In this document: positions 52,332 to 61,402 of the stretch, piece after piece | How positions within the stretch are numbered: the stretch's first letter is position 1 | How the letters are laid out: the number at the start of each line of letters is the position of its first letter | Assembly: GCF_018139625.1 (NCBI RefSeq) | Contig: NZ_JAGSOH010000010.1 | Span: forward strand, 36,601 to 100,600 | Direction of reading: 5' to 3' | From: Actinospica acidithermotolerans | GTDB taxonomy: Bacteria > Actinomycetota > Actinomycetes > Streptomycetales > Catenulisporaceae | Length of the DNA: 64,000 nt | The notes under the pieces: model-generated | Told to the model about the DNA's origin: nothing | The model's database searches: none | The model's input: only the letters and a program-made list of their open reading frames with translations | Program-made: the position numbers and the translations under genes

Positions 52332-54194
52332 TCAGCCGAGCTCGAACTCGCACCACACGGACTTGCCCTCGGCGAGCTGCCGGGAACCCCAGGAGGCCGC
52401 CAGCGAGGCCACGATGCCGATGCCGCGGCCGTCCTCGTCGGTCACCTCGGCCAGCCGCCGCCGGGGCAGGTGGTCGTCCCCGTCGCACACGTCGACGATC
52501 AGCCGCCGGTCGGTGCGCCGCAGCCGCAGCCGCACCGGGGGACGGCCGTGGATCGCCGCGTTGGCCACCAGTTCGCTGACCGCGAGCACGCCCATGTCGC
52601 ACAGGTCCTCGCCGAGGTGCCAGCTGCGCAGCACTCCGGAGGCGAAGGCGCGGGCGTGCGCGGCGATCTCGGTGCCGCCGACAAGGTCGACCGCGGCCGA
52701 GCGGAACAGCTGGGCCCGCTCGCCGTGCCACTGCGGGACGTGCACGACCAGCAGGGCCACGTCGTCGTCGTGCTCGAGCGGCAGCCGCATCCCGGCCAGC
52801 AGCTCGTCGCGCACCTGGTCGACCGGACCGCCGCGGCGTCCGGCGACGCCGCCGATCGTGATCCCGTTGGAGCTGAGATCCAGTGCTGCCAGGTCGTCTG
52901 ACGCCGGCTCGGCCAGCGGCGCCCGGCTGAAGACATCGCGCAGCCGGCCGAGCTGCCCGTCGAGGTCGAACCCGCGCCGCTCGACCAGACCGTCGGTGTA
53001 GAAGGCCAGGTAGGCGTCCGCCGGGACGGGGATCGTCGACTCCTGCCACGTCCACTCGCCGGTGCCGAGCGGCGGTCCGACGGCGTCGTCGAGATCGACG
53101 ACCGAGCCGTCCGAATAGCGCAGCAGCGGCGCCGGGTGGCCGGCCGAGGCGTACGTCAGCGCCTTCTCGTCCGGGTCGTAGACCGCGTACACGCACGAGG
53201 CGAGCGCGCCCAGGTCGTAGAGCCCCGCGCGGGCCGAACCGGCGGTGTAGGCGACACCCTCGAGCTCGGCGGCGTGCCGGTCGAGGTGCAGCAGCAGCTC
53301 GCCCGGAGGCAGGTTGGCCGCGGCGTACGCGCGCACGGCGGCCCGCAGCTGGCCCATGATCGCGGCGGCGTGCACCCCGCGGCCCATCACGTCGCCCATC
53401 ACGAACGCGGTGCGTCCGGCGCCGAGCGGGATCACGTCGTACCAGTCGCCGCCGACCTGGAACTCGTTCGCCGCCGGCCGCCTGGCCGCCGCGTACGCCT
53501 CCGGCCCGGCCGGCCGCAGCGTCTCGCCGAGCGGGTCGGGCTCCCCGGCCGCGGGCAGGTAGCAGCCGGCGATGCGCAGCTCGTCGGGCTGGGTCAGCCG
53601 CTGCGGCAGCAGGGCGCGCTGCAGGGCCACCGCGGCATTGCGCTGACGCCGCTCCGCGCGCTGCAGCCGGCGCATCTCGGCGGCCTGCTCCGTCGTGTCG
53701 ATCAGGTGCAGCAGCACGCCGCCGATCGGCTCGGCCTCCGCCGCGCGCACCGGCGAGCAGGTCACCCGCAGCACGGCCGGGCGCCGGGACGAGCCGAACT
53801 CGGGCACCCTGACCTCGGGCGCGGTGAAGACGGTCCCGGTGGCGTGCACCAGGGCGAGCGCGTCGAGCAGCCCGAGCCGGGCGAGCACCGGCACGGCCTC
53901 GGCCAGCGGAACGCCGGTCAGGCCGCGCCCGGCGGCCCGGGGTTGGGCCAGGCCGAAGCCGGTGCGGAAGGCCGGGTTGGCGTAGTCGAGGACGAAGTCC
54001 GGCCCCTCGACCACCGCCACGGCGCCGGGCGCGGAGTCGAACACCGCCTGCAGCGCGGCCGCGGCGTCGAGCGGCGCCGGGTCCGACTGCGGCTCGCGCG
54101 GCGACGGCAGCCGCCAGTCGTAGTCCGGCGGGTAGTCGAGGGCCGTCGTGCCCTCGGGCCGGGCGGGGGTGGGCGTGTCGGACTTCCAAGACAC
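52332..54194 (-). CDS. PAS-SpoIIE phosphatase-HATPase regulator of anti-sigma signalling
   Basis: This 620-residue cytoplasmic protein joins three modules: a PAS-like sensor (about residues 45-170, DFVLDYANPAFRTGFGL), a SpoIIE/PP2C phosphatase (about 205-450, GGDWYDVIPLGAGRTAFVMGDVMGRGVHAAAIM ... AFYTDGLVERRG) and an RsbW-like ATPase (about 490-620, SELVANAAIHG, DGDDHLP, DGRGIGIV). It could both dephosphorylate an anti-anti-sigma factor and act as its kinase. No sigma or STAS gene is adjacent. I chose the GTG at 54194. Confidence 0.9.
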   Translation of the reverse strand: MSWKSDTPTPARPEGTTALDYPPDYDWRLPSPREPQSDPAPLDAAAALQAVFDSAPGAVAVVEGPDFVLDYANPAFRTGFGLAQPRAAGRGLTGVPLAEAVPVLARLGLLDALALVHATGTVFTAPEVRVPEFGSSRRPAVLRVTCSPVRAAEAEPIGGVLLHLIDTTEQAAEMRRLQRAERRQRNAAVALQRALLPQRLTQPDELRIAGCYLPAAGEPDPLGETLRPAGPEAYAAARRPAANEFQVGGDWYDVIPLGAGRTAFVMGDVMGRGVHAAAIMGQLRAAVRAYAAANLPPGELLLHLDRHAAELEGVAYTAGSARAGLYDLGALASCVYAVYDPDEKALTYASAGHPAPLLRYSDGSVVDLDDAVGPPLGTGEWTWQESTIPVPADAYLAFYTDGLVERRGFDLDGQLGRLRDVFSRAPLAEPASDDLAALDLSSNGITIGGVAGRRGGPVDQVRDELLAGMRLPLEHDDDVALLVVHVPQWHGERAQLFRSAAVDLVGGTEIAAHARAFASGVLRSWHLGEDLCDMGVLAVSELVANAAIHGRPPVRLRLRRTDRRLIVDVCDGDDHLPRRRLAEVTDEDGRGIGIVASLAASWGSRQLAEGKSVWCEFELG

Positions 54195-54447
54195 GGGGGG
54201 TGGAGTCCTTCCTCGACTGCTGCGCCGGGGGCGCGCGAAACCGCCGCGCACCAAAGGAGAACGCCGCGAATTTTCGGAGTGTCCAGTCTGCCGGAAGCGC
54301 CGCGACTACACAGCGGAATCATCCGCGCACGCATTCGAGCACACCCCTCGCCGTTCCCGCGCGCTCCGTGCTGAGCTGGACCGATGCGGGAGCGGCGGGG
54401 AGCGCCGGGTGACCTGAACGGATGACGCCGCCGGACGCGGCACCGGC

Positions 54448-54532
54448 GTCGGCAGCTCGGCGGCGTCAGCAGCTCGGCAGCGTCAGCAGCTCGGCGGTGT
54501 CAGCAGCGCACCGGAGTCAGCAGCGTGGCGGC
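54448..54532 (+). repeat. 17-bp tandem repeat, five units
   Basis: Units start at 54448, 54465, 54482, 54499 and 54516 with consensus GTCAGCAGCTCGGCGGC; a partial sixth enters the stop region of the MTB12-like gene. The unit is not a multiple of three. The 54195-54533 interval contains no gene I can support. Confidence 0.85.
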
Positions 54533-54533
54533 G

Positions 54534-55064
54534 TCAGCCGCAGCCGGGGACCGCCGCGGAACTGCCGCTCTGGCTCTCGGCGAGCTGCAGCAGGCCGCAC
54601 AGCGTGGTGTCGGCGACCAGCCACTTGCCGTCCTGGTAGACGGCGTTGCCGGCCATCGAGTTCTCCACGACCTGGCCGTTGAGCAGGATCGAGTAGGTGA
54701 CGTCGGCCTTGTCCGGGGAGGGGAAGGTCACGTTGGAGACGTTGGCCGTCACCTCGCTGACCATGGGGTTCGAGGAGAAGGCCTGCATCGCGCCGGCCAT
54801 CGCCTGGCCGTTCTGCAGCAGCGCCTCCTTCTGCGCGATCGGGGTGGTCTTGGAGAAGAAGGCCGTCCAGGTCTGCTTGACCTCGCTCGCTGCGCTCGCC
54901 GTGTTGAAGGTGCCGCCGGAGGTCGCCGGCGTGGTCGAACCCGAGCTCGGGCTGGTGCTGCTGCTGCACGCCGCCATGGTCGCCGCCGCGAGCAGCGCGA
55001 CGAGGGCCGAGGCGGCGCGTCCGTGACGGGCGGCACGAGCCTGCGCTGAATATGTCCCGTTCAT
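54534..55064 (-). CDS. MTB12-like secreted lipoprotein
   Basis: This 176-residue exported protein has a signal with lipobox TMAACSS, a Ser/Thr/Gly linker, and a domain (residues ~55-176) like the mycobacterial low-molecular-weight antigen MTB12: VKQTWTAFFSKTTPIAQKEALLQNGQ, ADVTYSILLNGQVV and GKWLVADTTLCGLLQL. The two Cys near the end probably form a disulfide. Function is unknown. It is divergent from the ABC transporter operon (75-nt gap) and begins with an ATG. Confidence 0.85.
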   Translation of the reverse strand: MNGTYSAQARAARHGRAASALVALLAAATMAACSSSTSPSSGSTTPATSGGTFNTASAASEVKQTWTAFFSKTTPIAQKEALLQNGQAMAGAMQAFSSNPMVSEVTANVSNVTFPSPDKADVTYSILLNGQVVENSMAGNAVYQDGKWLVADTTLCGLLQLAESQSGSSAAVPGCG

Positions 55065-55139
55065 GAGGTGTCTCTCCCGCGTGAGACGAATCTGAAATAC
55101 CATTTTCTCGCTGCTTGGAACGATTGGGGAGTGTTGCGC

Positions 55140-55550
55140 ATGGTTGATCCGCCGAGACGCCTCGCCGCCGCGCTGGCCGGTGCCGGAGCGGTGCTGTGCG
55201 TGCTCGGCTGGTATCAGATCTCCGGCCAGCCGACCGTGCCGCAGCAGCTGCCGTACCTGGCCTCCGCGACGATCCCGGGTGCCGCGCTGCTGATCGTGGG
55301 CCTGGCCCTGGCCCTGCGCACGCCCTGGCCGAGGCGGGCGTCCGCGCCGCGCGGCGCGGCCGGATCCCGCGCTGAAGCTGCTCCGTCCGGGCGAACGGGC
55401 CTGTGGCGGGTGCCGGACGGCCGCTATCTGCACGTCGCGCAGTGCCCGCTGCTCGACGGCCGGACGGACCTGCTGCCCGCGCCCGAGCCGGGCGGCGAGG
55501 CCGGAGCCCTGCGTCCCTGTCCGCTCTGCCGCGCGGGCGTGGAGGACTGA
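55140..55550 (+). CDS. Two-span membrane protein with C-terminal Cys motif
   Basis: This 136-residue protein has two membrane helices (LAAALAGAGAVLCVLGWYQI, ATIPGAALLIVGLALAL), then a polar domain with AQCPLLDGR and CPLCRAG, a C-x(n)-CxxC arrangement that could bind zinc or a heme-like ligand. Its stop overlaps the permease ATG (TGATG), so it is a genuine operon member and probably a transporter accessory. The ATG at 55140 follows GGGGAG. I do not know its family. Confidence 0.75.
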   Translation: MVDPPRRLAAALAGAGAVLCVLGWYQISGQPTVPQQLPYLASATIPGAALLIVGLALALRTPWPRRASAPRGAAGSRAEAAPSGRTGLWRVPDGRYLHVAQCPLLDGRTDLLPAPEPGGEAGALRPCPLCRAGVED

Positions 55551-57316
55551 TGAGCGGCGGTGCCGCCGACCTGGCCGTGGCCGGGCTCGGCACGGGTGCC
55601 GCCGCGGCGCTGGCCGGGCTCGGGGTGCTGGCGACGTACCGGGTGACCGGCGTGCTGAACGTGGCCTTCGGCGCGATCGGCATGTTCGGCGCGTACCTCG
55701 AACGCTCGCTCGTCCGGGACGCGCACCTTCCGGTATATGCGGGCGCCCTGATCGTCGTCTGCTTCTTCGCTCCGTTGCTCGGCCTCTGCCTCGAGGCCGC
55801 CGTCTTCGGCCCCTTGCAGGCGCGTGCGGCGGACGTCGCGCAACTGCTCACGGCGGGCTTCGGCGTCACGGTGCTGCTCGTGGGCATCGCGACCGCCGTG
55901 TGGGGGACGGAGGCGCGGACCGACGCCCCCTCGCTGCTGCCCGGCGGCACGATGCGGATCGGCGGCGTCGACGTGCCCACCGCCGTCCCGATCGAACTCG
56001 CCCTCGTGCTGGCCGTCGCGCTTGGCCTCGCCTGGTTCTCACGCAGCGGGCCGGCGATCCGCGCGGTCATCGACGATCGACGGCTGGCCGAGTTCGCGGG
56101 ACTGCCCGCGCGCCGGCTCTCCCGCATCGGCTGGGTGGCCGGAACGATGCTCGCGACGCTGACCGGCGTGCTGCTGGCTCCGCAGCTGCGCTTCGATCCA
56201 CCGGCGCTGACGCTCGTCATCTTCGAGACGCTCGGCGTCGCCATCGCGGCCCGGCTGCGCAGCGCGTCGCTCGCGATCCTGTTCGCATTCGGCACAGCGA
56301 TCATCCAGGCCGAGCTGACTGCCGTTCACCTGACCGGAGCGGCAGGATCGGTGCTCGACGCCGTGCGCTCGAACCTCTTCGTGGTGCTGCTGTTGCTCGC
56401 GACCTGGTTCACGCCGGCGTTCACCGCTCCGGTCACCGCGCGGCAACGTCCGCCGAGCAGGTCGATCTCCATCGCGCCCTTCGTGCTGCTCGTCGCGCTC
56501 GGCGTCGTCTGCTGGAACCTGCGCGCCGTGGACCTGCGAACCGCGCTGACCATCCCCGCGCTCGCGCTGGTCCTGCTGTCCTTCCGCGTGCTGAACAGCG
56601 CCGGACTGCTCTCACTCGGCCAGGCGGCCTTGGCCGGGATCGGCGCGTTGGCCGCCGGCTGGGCGTCCGGATGGGGCATTCTCGGCGCGCCACTGGCAGG
56701 AGCTGCCGTCGCCGTCGTACTCGCGCTGCCGGTGCTCCGGCAGGCCGGGCTGCACCTCGCGGTCGCCACGCTCGCCGCCGCCACCGCGCTCAGCAGCTTC
56801 CTGTTCGACCAGCCGCTGTTCACACCGTCATCCGTCGCCCGCCCCGGCTTCGCACAGGCGGACCGCGCGTTCCTCTACTTCGAGCTCTGCCTCGTCGCCC
56901 TGGCGCTCCTCTGCCTGACCGCCCTCGTCCGCGGCCCCGGCGCCCTGCGCCTGTCCGCGCTGCGGGACAGCGAGATCGCCGCACGCACGGCCGGAATCGC
57001 CGTCGATCGCGAACGCCTCGCGGTATTCGCCGGCGCCGGAGCGATGGCAGCACTCGGCGGTGCGCTGTGGGCGTCGGGCGACCAGGTCTTCGACCCGACC
57101 GCGTTCGAGCCCGCGCAAGGCCTCATCTGGTTCGCGGCCGCCGCCGCAGTCGGCTTCGCCGACTCAACCGCGCTCATCGCCGCCGCGATCGTGATCGTCG
57201 TCGCCGACAGCTACGTCGCCGGCGCCTCGGCAATCCTCGTCGGCGTGGCCACGCTGGTGCTGCCGCGACTGCGCTGGACGGAGGTGGCCCGTCATGCGTT
57301 CGGCCCTATGGTGTGA
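55550..57316 (+). CDS. Branched-chain amino-acid-type ABC permease, LivH-LivM fusion
   Basis: This 588-residue membrane protein joins two permeases normally encoded apart. The first half is LivH-like (LAGLGVLATYRVTGVLNVAFGAIGMFGAYL, GPAIRAVIDDRRLAEFAGLPARRLSRIGW). The second is LivM-like (NSAGLLSLGQAALAGIGALAAGWASGW, LRDSEIAARTAGIAVDRERLAVFAGAGAMAALGGALWA). About 16-18 spans are expected. Only one short ATPase follows, overlapping by 23 nt, instead of LivG plus LivF. The substrate is unknown. Confidence 0.88.
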   Translation: MSGGAADLAVAGLGTGAAAALAGLGVLATYRVTGVLNVAFGAIGMFGAYLERSLVRDAHLPVYAGALIVVCFFAPLLGLCLEAAVFGPLQARAADVAQLLTAGFGVTVLLVGIATAVWGTEARTDAPSLLPGGTMRIGGVDVPTAVPIELALVLAVALGLAWFSRSGPAIRAVIDDRRLAEFAGLPARRLSRIGWVAGTMLATLTGVLLAPQLRFDPPALTLVIFETLGVAIAARLRSASLAILFAFGTAIIQAELTAVHLTGAAGSVLDAVRSNLFVVLLLLATWFTPAFTAPVTARQRPPSRSISIAPFVLLVALGVVCWNLRAVDLRTALTIPALALVLLSFRVLNSAGLLSLGQAALAGIGALAAGWASGWGILGAPLAGAAVAVVLALPVLRQAGLHLAVATLAAATALSSFLFDQPLFTPSSVARPGFAQADRAFLYFELCLVALALLCLTALVRGPGALRLSALRDSEIAARTAGIAVDRERLAVFAGAGAMAALGGALWASGDQVFDPTAFEPAQGLIWFAAAAAVGFADSTALIAAAIVIVVADSYVAGASAILVGVATLVLPRLRWTEVARHAFGPMV

Positions 57317-57935
57317 CGGCGTCCGCGTCCGATACGGCGGAATCGAAGTACTGCACGACGTCCGATTGGCCCTGGCCTACGGAACGTTCTCCGCGCTGGT
57401 CGGCCCCAACGGCGCCGGAAAGACGACGCTGCTCGACTGGTGCGCGGGCGCCGCAACCGACGCGTCAGCAACAGAGGGCCGCCTCCGGTTGAACGGCCGC
57501 GAGGCCACCACGTGGTCCGCCGCGCGCCGTGCGATCACCGGGCTGCGCTACGTCCCCTTCGAACGCAACGTCTTCCCCGCCCTGTCAGTGCTCGACAACC
57601 TGCGCGCATGCGCCGCGACGGACGCCCTCTCCCGCTTCCCCGAACTCGAAGCGCTGGCCGCGCGGCCCGCCGCCGTACTCTCCGGCGGCGAGCGCCAACT
57701 GCTCGCAGTGGCCAGCGCGATGTTCGGCCGCGGCAGCATCCTGCTCATCGACGAACCGACGCACGGCCTGGCCCCCGCGCTCGCCGACCGCGTGCTCGAG
57801 GACCTGGCGCGTGCCGCGCGCGAAGACGGCCGCGCAGTCCTCATCGCCGAGCCGCAGCCGGACCGGGTCGAGTCCTTCGCCGACTTCCTCTGGCCACTCG
57901 ACCGCGGCGCACGTCTCCCGGTAGTGGGCGCCTAA
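57294..57935 (+). CDS. LivF-type ABC ATPase
   Basis: This 213-residue ATPase has Walker A GPNGAGKTTL, the LivF loop YVPFERNVFPALSVLDNL, signature LSGGERQLLAVASAM and Walker B ILLIDEPTHGLAP. The switch region is IAEPQPDR in place of the VEQN typical of LivF, with no His. It is about 20 residues shorter than usual. It overlaps the permease gene by 23 nt and probably works as a homodimer because no LivG is present. Confidence 0.88.
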   Translation: MRSALWCDGVRVRYGGIEVLHDVRLALAYGTFSALVGPNGAGKTTLLDWCAGAATDASATEGRLRLNGREATTWSAARRAITGLRYVPFERNVFPALSVLDNLRACAATDALSRFPELEALAARPAAVLSGGERQLLAVASAMFGRGSILLIDEPTHGLAPALADRVLEDLARAAREDGRAVLIAEPQPDRVESFADFLWPLDRGARLPVVGA

Positions 57936-57949
57936 GCGCGACCTCCGAA

Positions 57950-60900
57950 TCAGCTGACGACGAAGCACGACTTGGCGACGCCGGCATCCGGATCGCCGAA
58001 GACGGCGGTGGTGCACGGCGTGCCACCTGAGATGGTCTTACTCGTCCACTTGCCGCCTGCGCCGAAGTACACCGTCTTGCTTCCGCTGAACGAACAGAGG
58101 CTCGCTTCGGAACCGCAGTATGACGTGCTCACACCGCTGGGGCCGGATACGACGGCCCCGACGTAGCAGGATCTCGTCATGCCGTAGTCCGCATCCGACA
58201 GCCCGGGGCTGCTGCAGGTGACCGAGGAGGACTCGGTCGTATACGTGTAGATGCCGTTCGCGCCGTAAGCGACGGACTCGGTGCCGGACACGGTGCAGGT
58301 CGCGCCTTCGGCCGCGCACGAGGTGTAGCCGGCCGGAGCGCCGTAGTTCCCGGGGTTGGATCCGATCGTGTACGTGCCCGGCTGCACGCCGGTGAGGTAG
58401 ACGTAGCCGCCGCTCGCGTACGCTCCGGCGATGCCGGCGGCCGCGGTGAAGGTGCCGCCGCTCCACACGGTCCTCCCGTTCACCTCCACCACCGGATTGC
58501 TCGCTCCGTACGTCGGCACGGCGATCGTTCCGGAAGTCCCGCTCGGGGCGCTCACCCGCATGCTGAACTGGCCGACGCCGCTCTTGCCCGCCCAGTCGAC
58601 CGAGATCGCGCCGTGCGGCGTGGGCACGCTGCCCTCGCTCCAGCTCACGTCACCCGGATTCGGCTTCACGGTCCATGTCGCGTACCCCGCCGTCGCCGGC
58701 TGAACGCCGAGCACGTACCCGGAGAGCGCCGAGACGGGGCCGGCCGACCAGCCGTGGGCCAGGCTCGTACTGCTGCCCCGGCCGGGCAGGCCGGTCGCGC
58801 CGTTGATGTTCTCCCACATCGTTCCGGTCTGGAAGCTGCTGGGGGAGATGATGTGGCCCCAAACCTGGTTCAGCAGCGTCTCGGCGTCCGAGGTGTCGTT
58901 CTGGGCGAGCCGGGCTTCGAGCTCGTAGCCGGTGATGTAGGTGCTGACGATGTCGGCGTAGCTGCTGCCGGAGAACGGCTTCGGACCGTACGACGTCGTC
59001 CACAGGTCGCTCTTGAGCATCGCGAGGATCTTCGAGTCGTCGGAGGCGGGAGCCACGCCGTAGAGCACGGCCAGCGAGTTGGCGTCCTGGGCGACCGTGC
59101 CCGTGTCCTGATTGCTCAGGTAGTAGAGGCCGGTGCCGCTGTTGTAGAGGTGCGCGTTGATCGCGGTCTTCAGCGCCGCCGCCTCGCTGGTGTACGTGGC
59201 TGCCTGCGAGCTCGCGCCGGCCGCGGCGGCCATCGTCGCTCCGTCCAGCAGGGCCTTGTAGTAGAGCATGTTGTACTCGGTGACCTCGCCGAGCTTGCCG
59301 GCGTCGTAGAAGTCCCAGTCCGCGTCGTCGCTGCTGGTCGTGGTGATCAGGCCCCTCGAGTCCACCTGCGTGGCGTTCCAGGCCAGCTCTTTCTCGAGAA
59401 CCGGCAGCTCCTGATCGATGAAGGAGACGTCACCGGAGTACCGGAAGTAGTCGGCCAGGTCGAGAACCCAGTAGATCGAGTACGAGGCCGAGTAGTAGCC
59501 CGTGGTGCCGGTCGCCGTATAGGTCCCGAGCGACCTCTGCGGGGCGAGGGCGCCGGTGACGAAGCCGCTGCTGAGCTGATAGCTGCCGAGCGCCTCCAGC
59601 GAGTACTTCGCGTACTCGCTGTCGTCGGTCGAGTAGAAGAGGGTCGGGATCTCGACGTTCATGTCCCCGGACCAGATGGACCGGTCGCGCCGGGCTCCGT
59701 CGAGGATCGACGCGTAGGAGTTCACGCCCGGCAGGGGCGAGAATTCCGAGAGCGCGGAGGACGACCCCAGGCTGTCGCTGAAGAGCGAGGCGCCCCCGGA
59801 ACCCGTGACGGTGAGATCCCTGAAGTCCGCCTCTTCGCCGGGCCCCTCGCGGAAGCCGACCGAACCGGTCGCGTAGGCGGATTCGGGAAGGGATGCCAGC
59901 CGCTTGCCGTCGAGCGATACGGTCAGCGTCGAGCCGGCGACGGTCGTGCTCACGGCGTGCCACGTACCGGCGGTCAGTGCCGAGGGGAGCTTGACCGAGC
60001 CGACCGACGTGTACGAGCCGTTGTGCAGGTAGAGCTCCTGCAGGGTGTTGACCGTCCCCGCGGTGTCCGTACTGTCGTCGAGTATGAACACGTAGCCGTC
60101 GTTCGAGTCCTGGCTGCGCACGAGCCATCCGGCCTGATTGGCGACGACCTTCGCCTCGAACGAGGTCGTGTAGTCACCCCACGAGGAGCCGCCGGACACC
60201 AGGCCGATGTCGTCGCCGCCGACGTTGTCCGGCACCGCCTGCAGCGCGCCGCCGGCGACCGTCCACACCGAGGGCAGCGACTTGGCGGGGACGGAGTCCA
60301 GCTGGTCGGTGTACTCGCTGTCGTACCAGATGCTGTTGAACTCGCTGTTGCTCGAATCGAACCAGCCGGAGAGCGACGAAGCCTGGGTCCGGTCCGCGGT
60401 GTAGTCGATACCGACGCTGCTCAGCGTCACAGAGCCGGCCGAGGTGAGCGTGATCTCCTCGTACCGCTCGCCGCCCTGCTCGTACTGGTTGACTATCGCC
60501 CCGGCACCCGTGACCGCGTAGTCGTCGTAACGGTGGCTATCGCCCTCGGCCCACGGCGCCTGCGGTTCACCCGTGGCACTGATGTACGTCCTGGATTCCG
60601 AGTACGCGGCCTGCAGGGTCGGCGACCCGCTCTCCGCGGAAACGTCGAAATAGGGGACGCCGCCGACCTCTTTGCCGTAGTCGAGCACGATCGTCGGCGT
60701 GGCTCCCCCGGAGGTGCGCGTAAGCGTGGTGCCGCCGGCGCCCCCGCACAGCAGACCGCTCGCCCCCGAAACGCTGCCCGAGGTGCTGACCACCGACACC
60801 GGGCAGACGGACGAGGAGCCGGGTGTCTCATCGAGGGACTGCCACTGCGGCGTGGTGGGCCACGGCGTTCCCGCCGAGATAACCCCGACGACCGGCGTCG

Positions 60901-61006
60901 CGGCCGAAGCCTGCGGAGCCGATGTCGCGAATATGCCGAGCATCGCGGCACCGAGCACGACAGCCGTGCCCCGTCCCCGCCGCGCGGTGCGCAGGCAGAA
61001 AGTCAT
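57950..61006 (-). CDS. Secreted GH78-type alpha-L-rhamnosidase with added sensory/binding modules
   Basis: This 1018-residue exported enzyme has a signal peptide (ending about ASAATPVV). An N-terminal beta region (VLDYGKEVGGVPYFDV) precedes a concanavalin-like insert (about residues 230-405, WHAVSTTVAGSTLTVSLDGKRLASL). The GH78 (alpha/alpha)6 barrel follows with DRSIWSGDMNVEIPTL, a DDADWDFYDAGKLGEVTEYN block and WENINGATGLPGRGSSTSLAHGWSAG, then the C-terminal beta-sandwich. The last 130 residues are two similar Cys-rich modules (890-954 and 955-1018). It would release L-rhamnose from glycosides or polysaccharides outside the cell. Exact specificity is unknown. Confidence 0.85.
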   Translation of the reverse strand: MTFCLRTARRGRGTAVVLGAAMLGIFATSAPQASAATPVVGVISAGTPWPTTPQWQSLDETPGSSSVCPVSVVSTSGSVSGASGLLCGGAGGTTLTRTSGGATPTIVLDYGKEVGGVPYFDVSAESGSPTLQAAYSESRTYISATGEPQAPWAEGDSHRYDDYAVTGAGAIVNQYEQGGERYEEITLTSAGSVTLSSVGIDYTADRTQASSLSGWFDSSNSEFNSIWYDSEYTDQLDSVPAKSLPSVWTVAGGALQAVPDNVGGDDIGLVSGGSSWGDYTTSFEAKVVANQAGWLVRSQDSNDGYVFILDDSTDTAGTVNTLQELYLHNGSYTSVGSVKLPSALTAGTWHAVSTTVAGSTLTVSLDGKRLASLPESAYATGSVGFREGPGEEADFRDLTVTGSGGASLFSDSLGSSSALSEFSPLPGVNSYASILDGARRDRSIWSGDMNVEIPTLFYSTDDSEYAKYSLEALGSYQLSSGFVTGALAPQRSLGTYTATGTTGYYSASYSIYWVLDLADYFRYSGDVSFIDQELPVLEKELAWNATQVDSRGLITTTSSDDADWDFYDAGKLGEVTEYNMLYYKALLDGATMAAAAGASSQAATYTSEAAALKTAINAHLYNSGTGLYYLSNQDTGTVAQDANSLAVLYGVAPASDDSKILAMLKSDLWTTSYGPKPFSGSSYADIVSTYITGYELEARLAQNDTSDAETLLNQVWGHIISPSSFQTGTMWENINGATGLPGRGSSTSLAHGWSAGPVSALSGYVLGVQPATAGYATWTVKPNPGDVSWSEGSVPTPHGAISVDWAGKSGVGQFSMRVSAPSGTSGTIAVPTYGASNPVVEVNGRTVWSGGTFTAAAGIAGAYASGGYVYLTGVQPGTYTIGSNPGNYGAPAGYTSCAAEGATCTVSGTESVAYGANGIYTYTTESSSVTCSSPGLSDADYGMTRSCYVGAVVSGPSGVSTSYCGSEASLCSFSGSKTVYFGAGGKWTSKTISGGTPCTTAVFGDPDAGVAKSCFVVS

Positions 61007-61200
61007 TCAGTTCACTCCGTTGTCAATCAGCCTTCGAACCTAGCAGGCTGAGCGGTCGAGCATGGGCAGCTGGCGAGACCTTACCGGCCGGAGTCGCGTC
61101 GACACAGGCCTATGCCACCGTCGTCAACGGATTGGGGATGAATCGTGACGTGGAACGCGGCAGGGGCAGCGATCTTCCCGCGGCAAGGGCCGTGGGCCCG

Positions 61201-61390
<190 letters not shown>

Positions 61391-61402
61391 GCTTTTGCAG
61401 CC

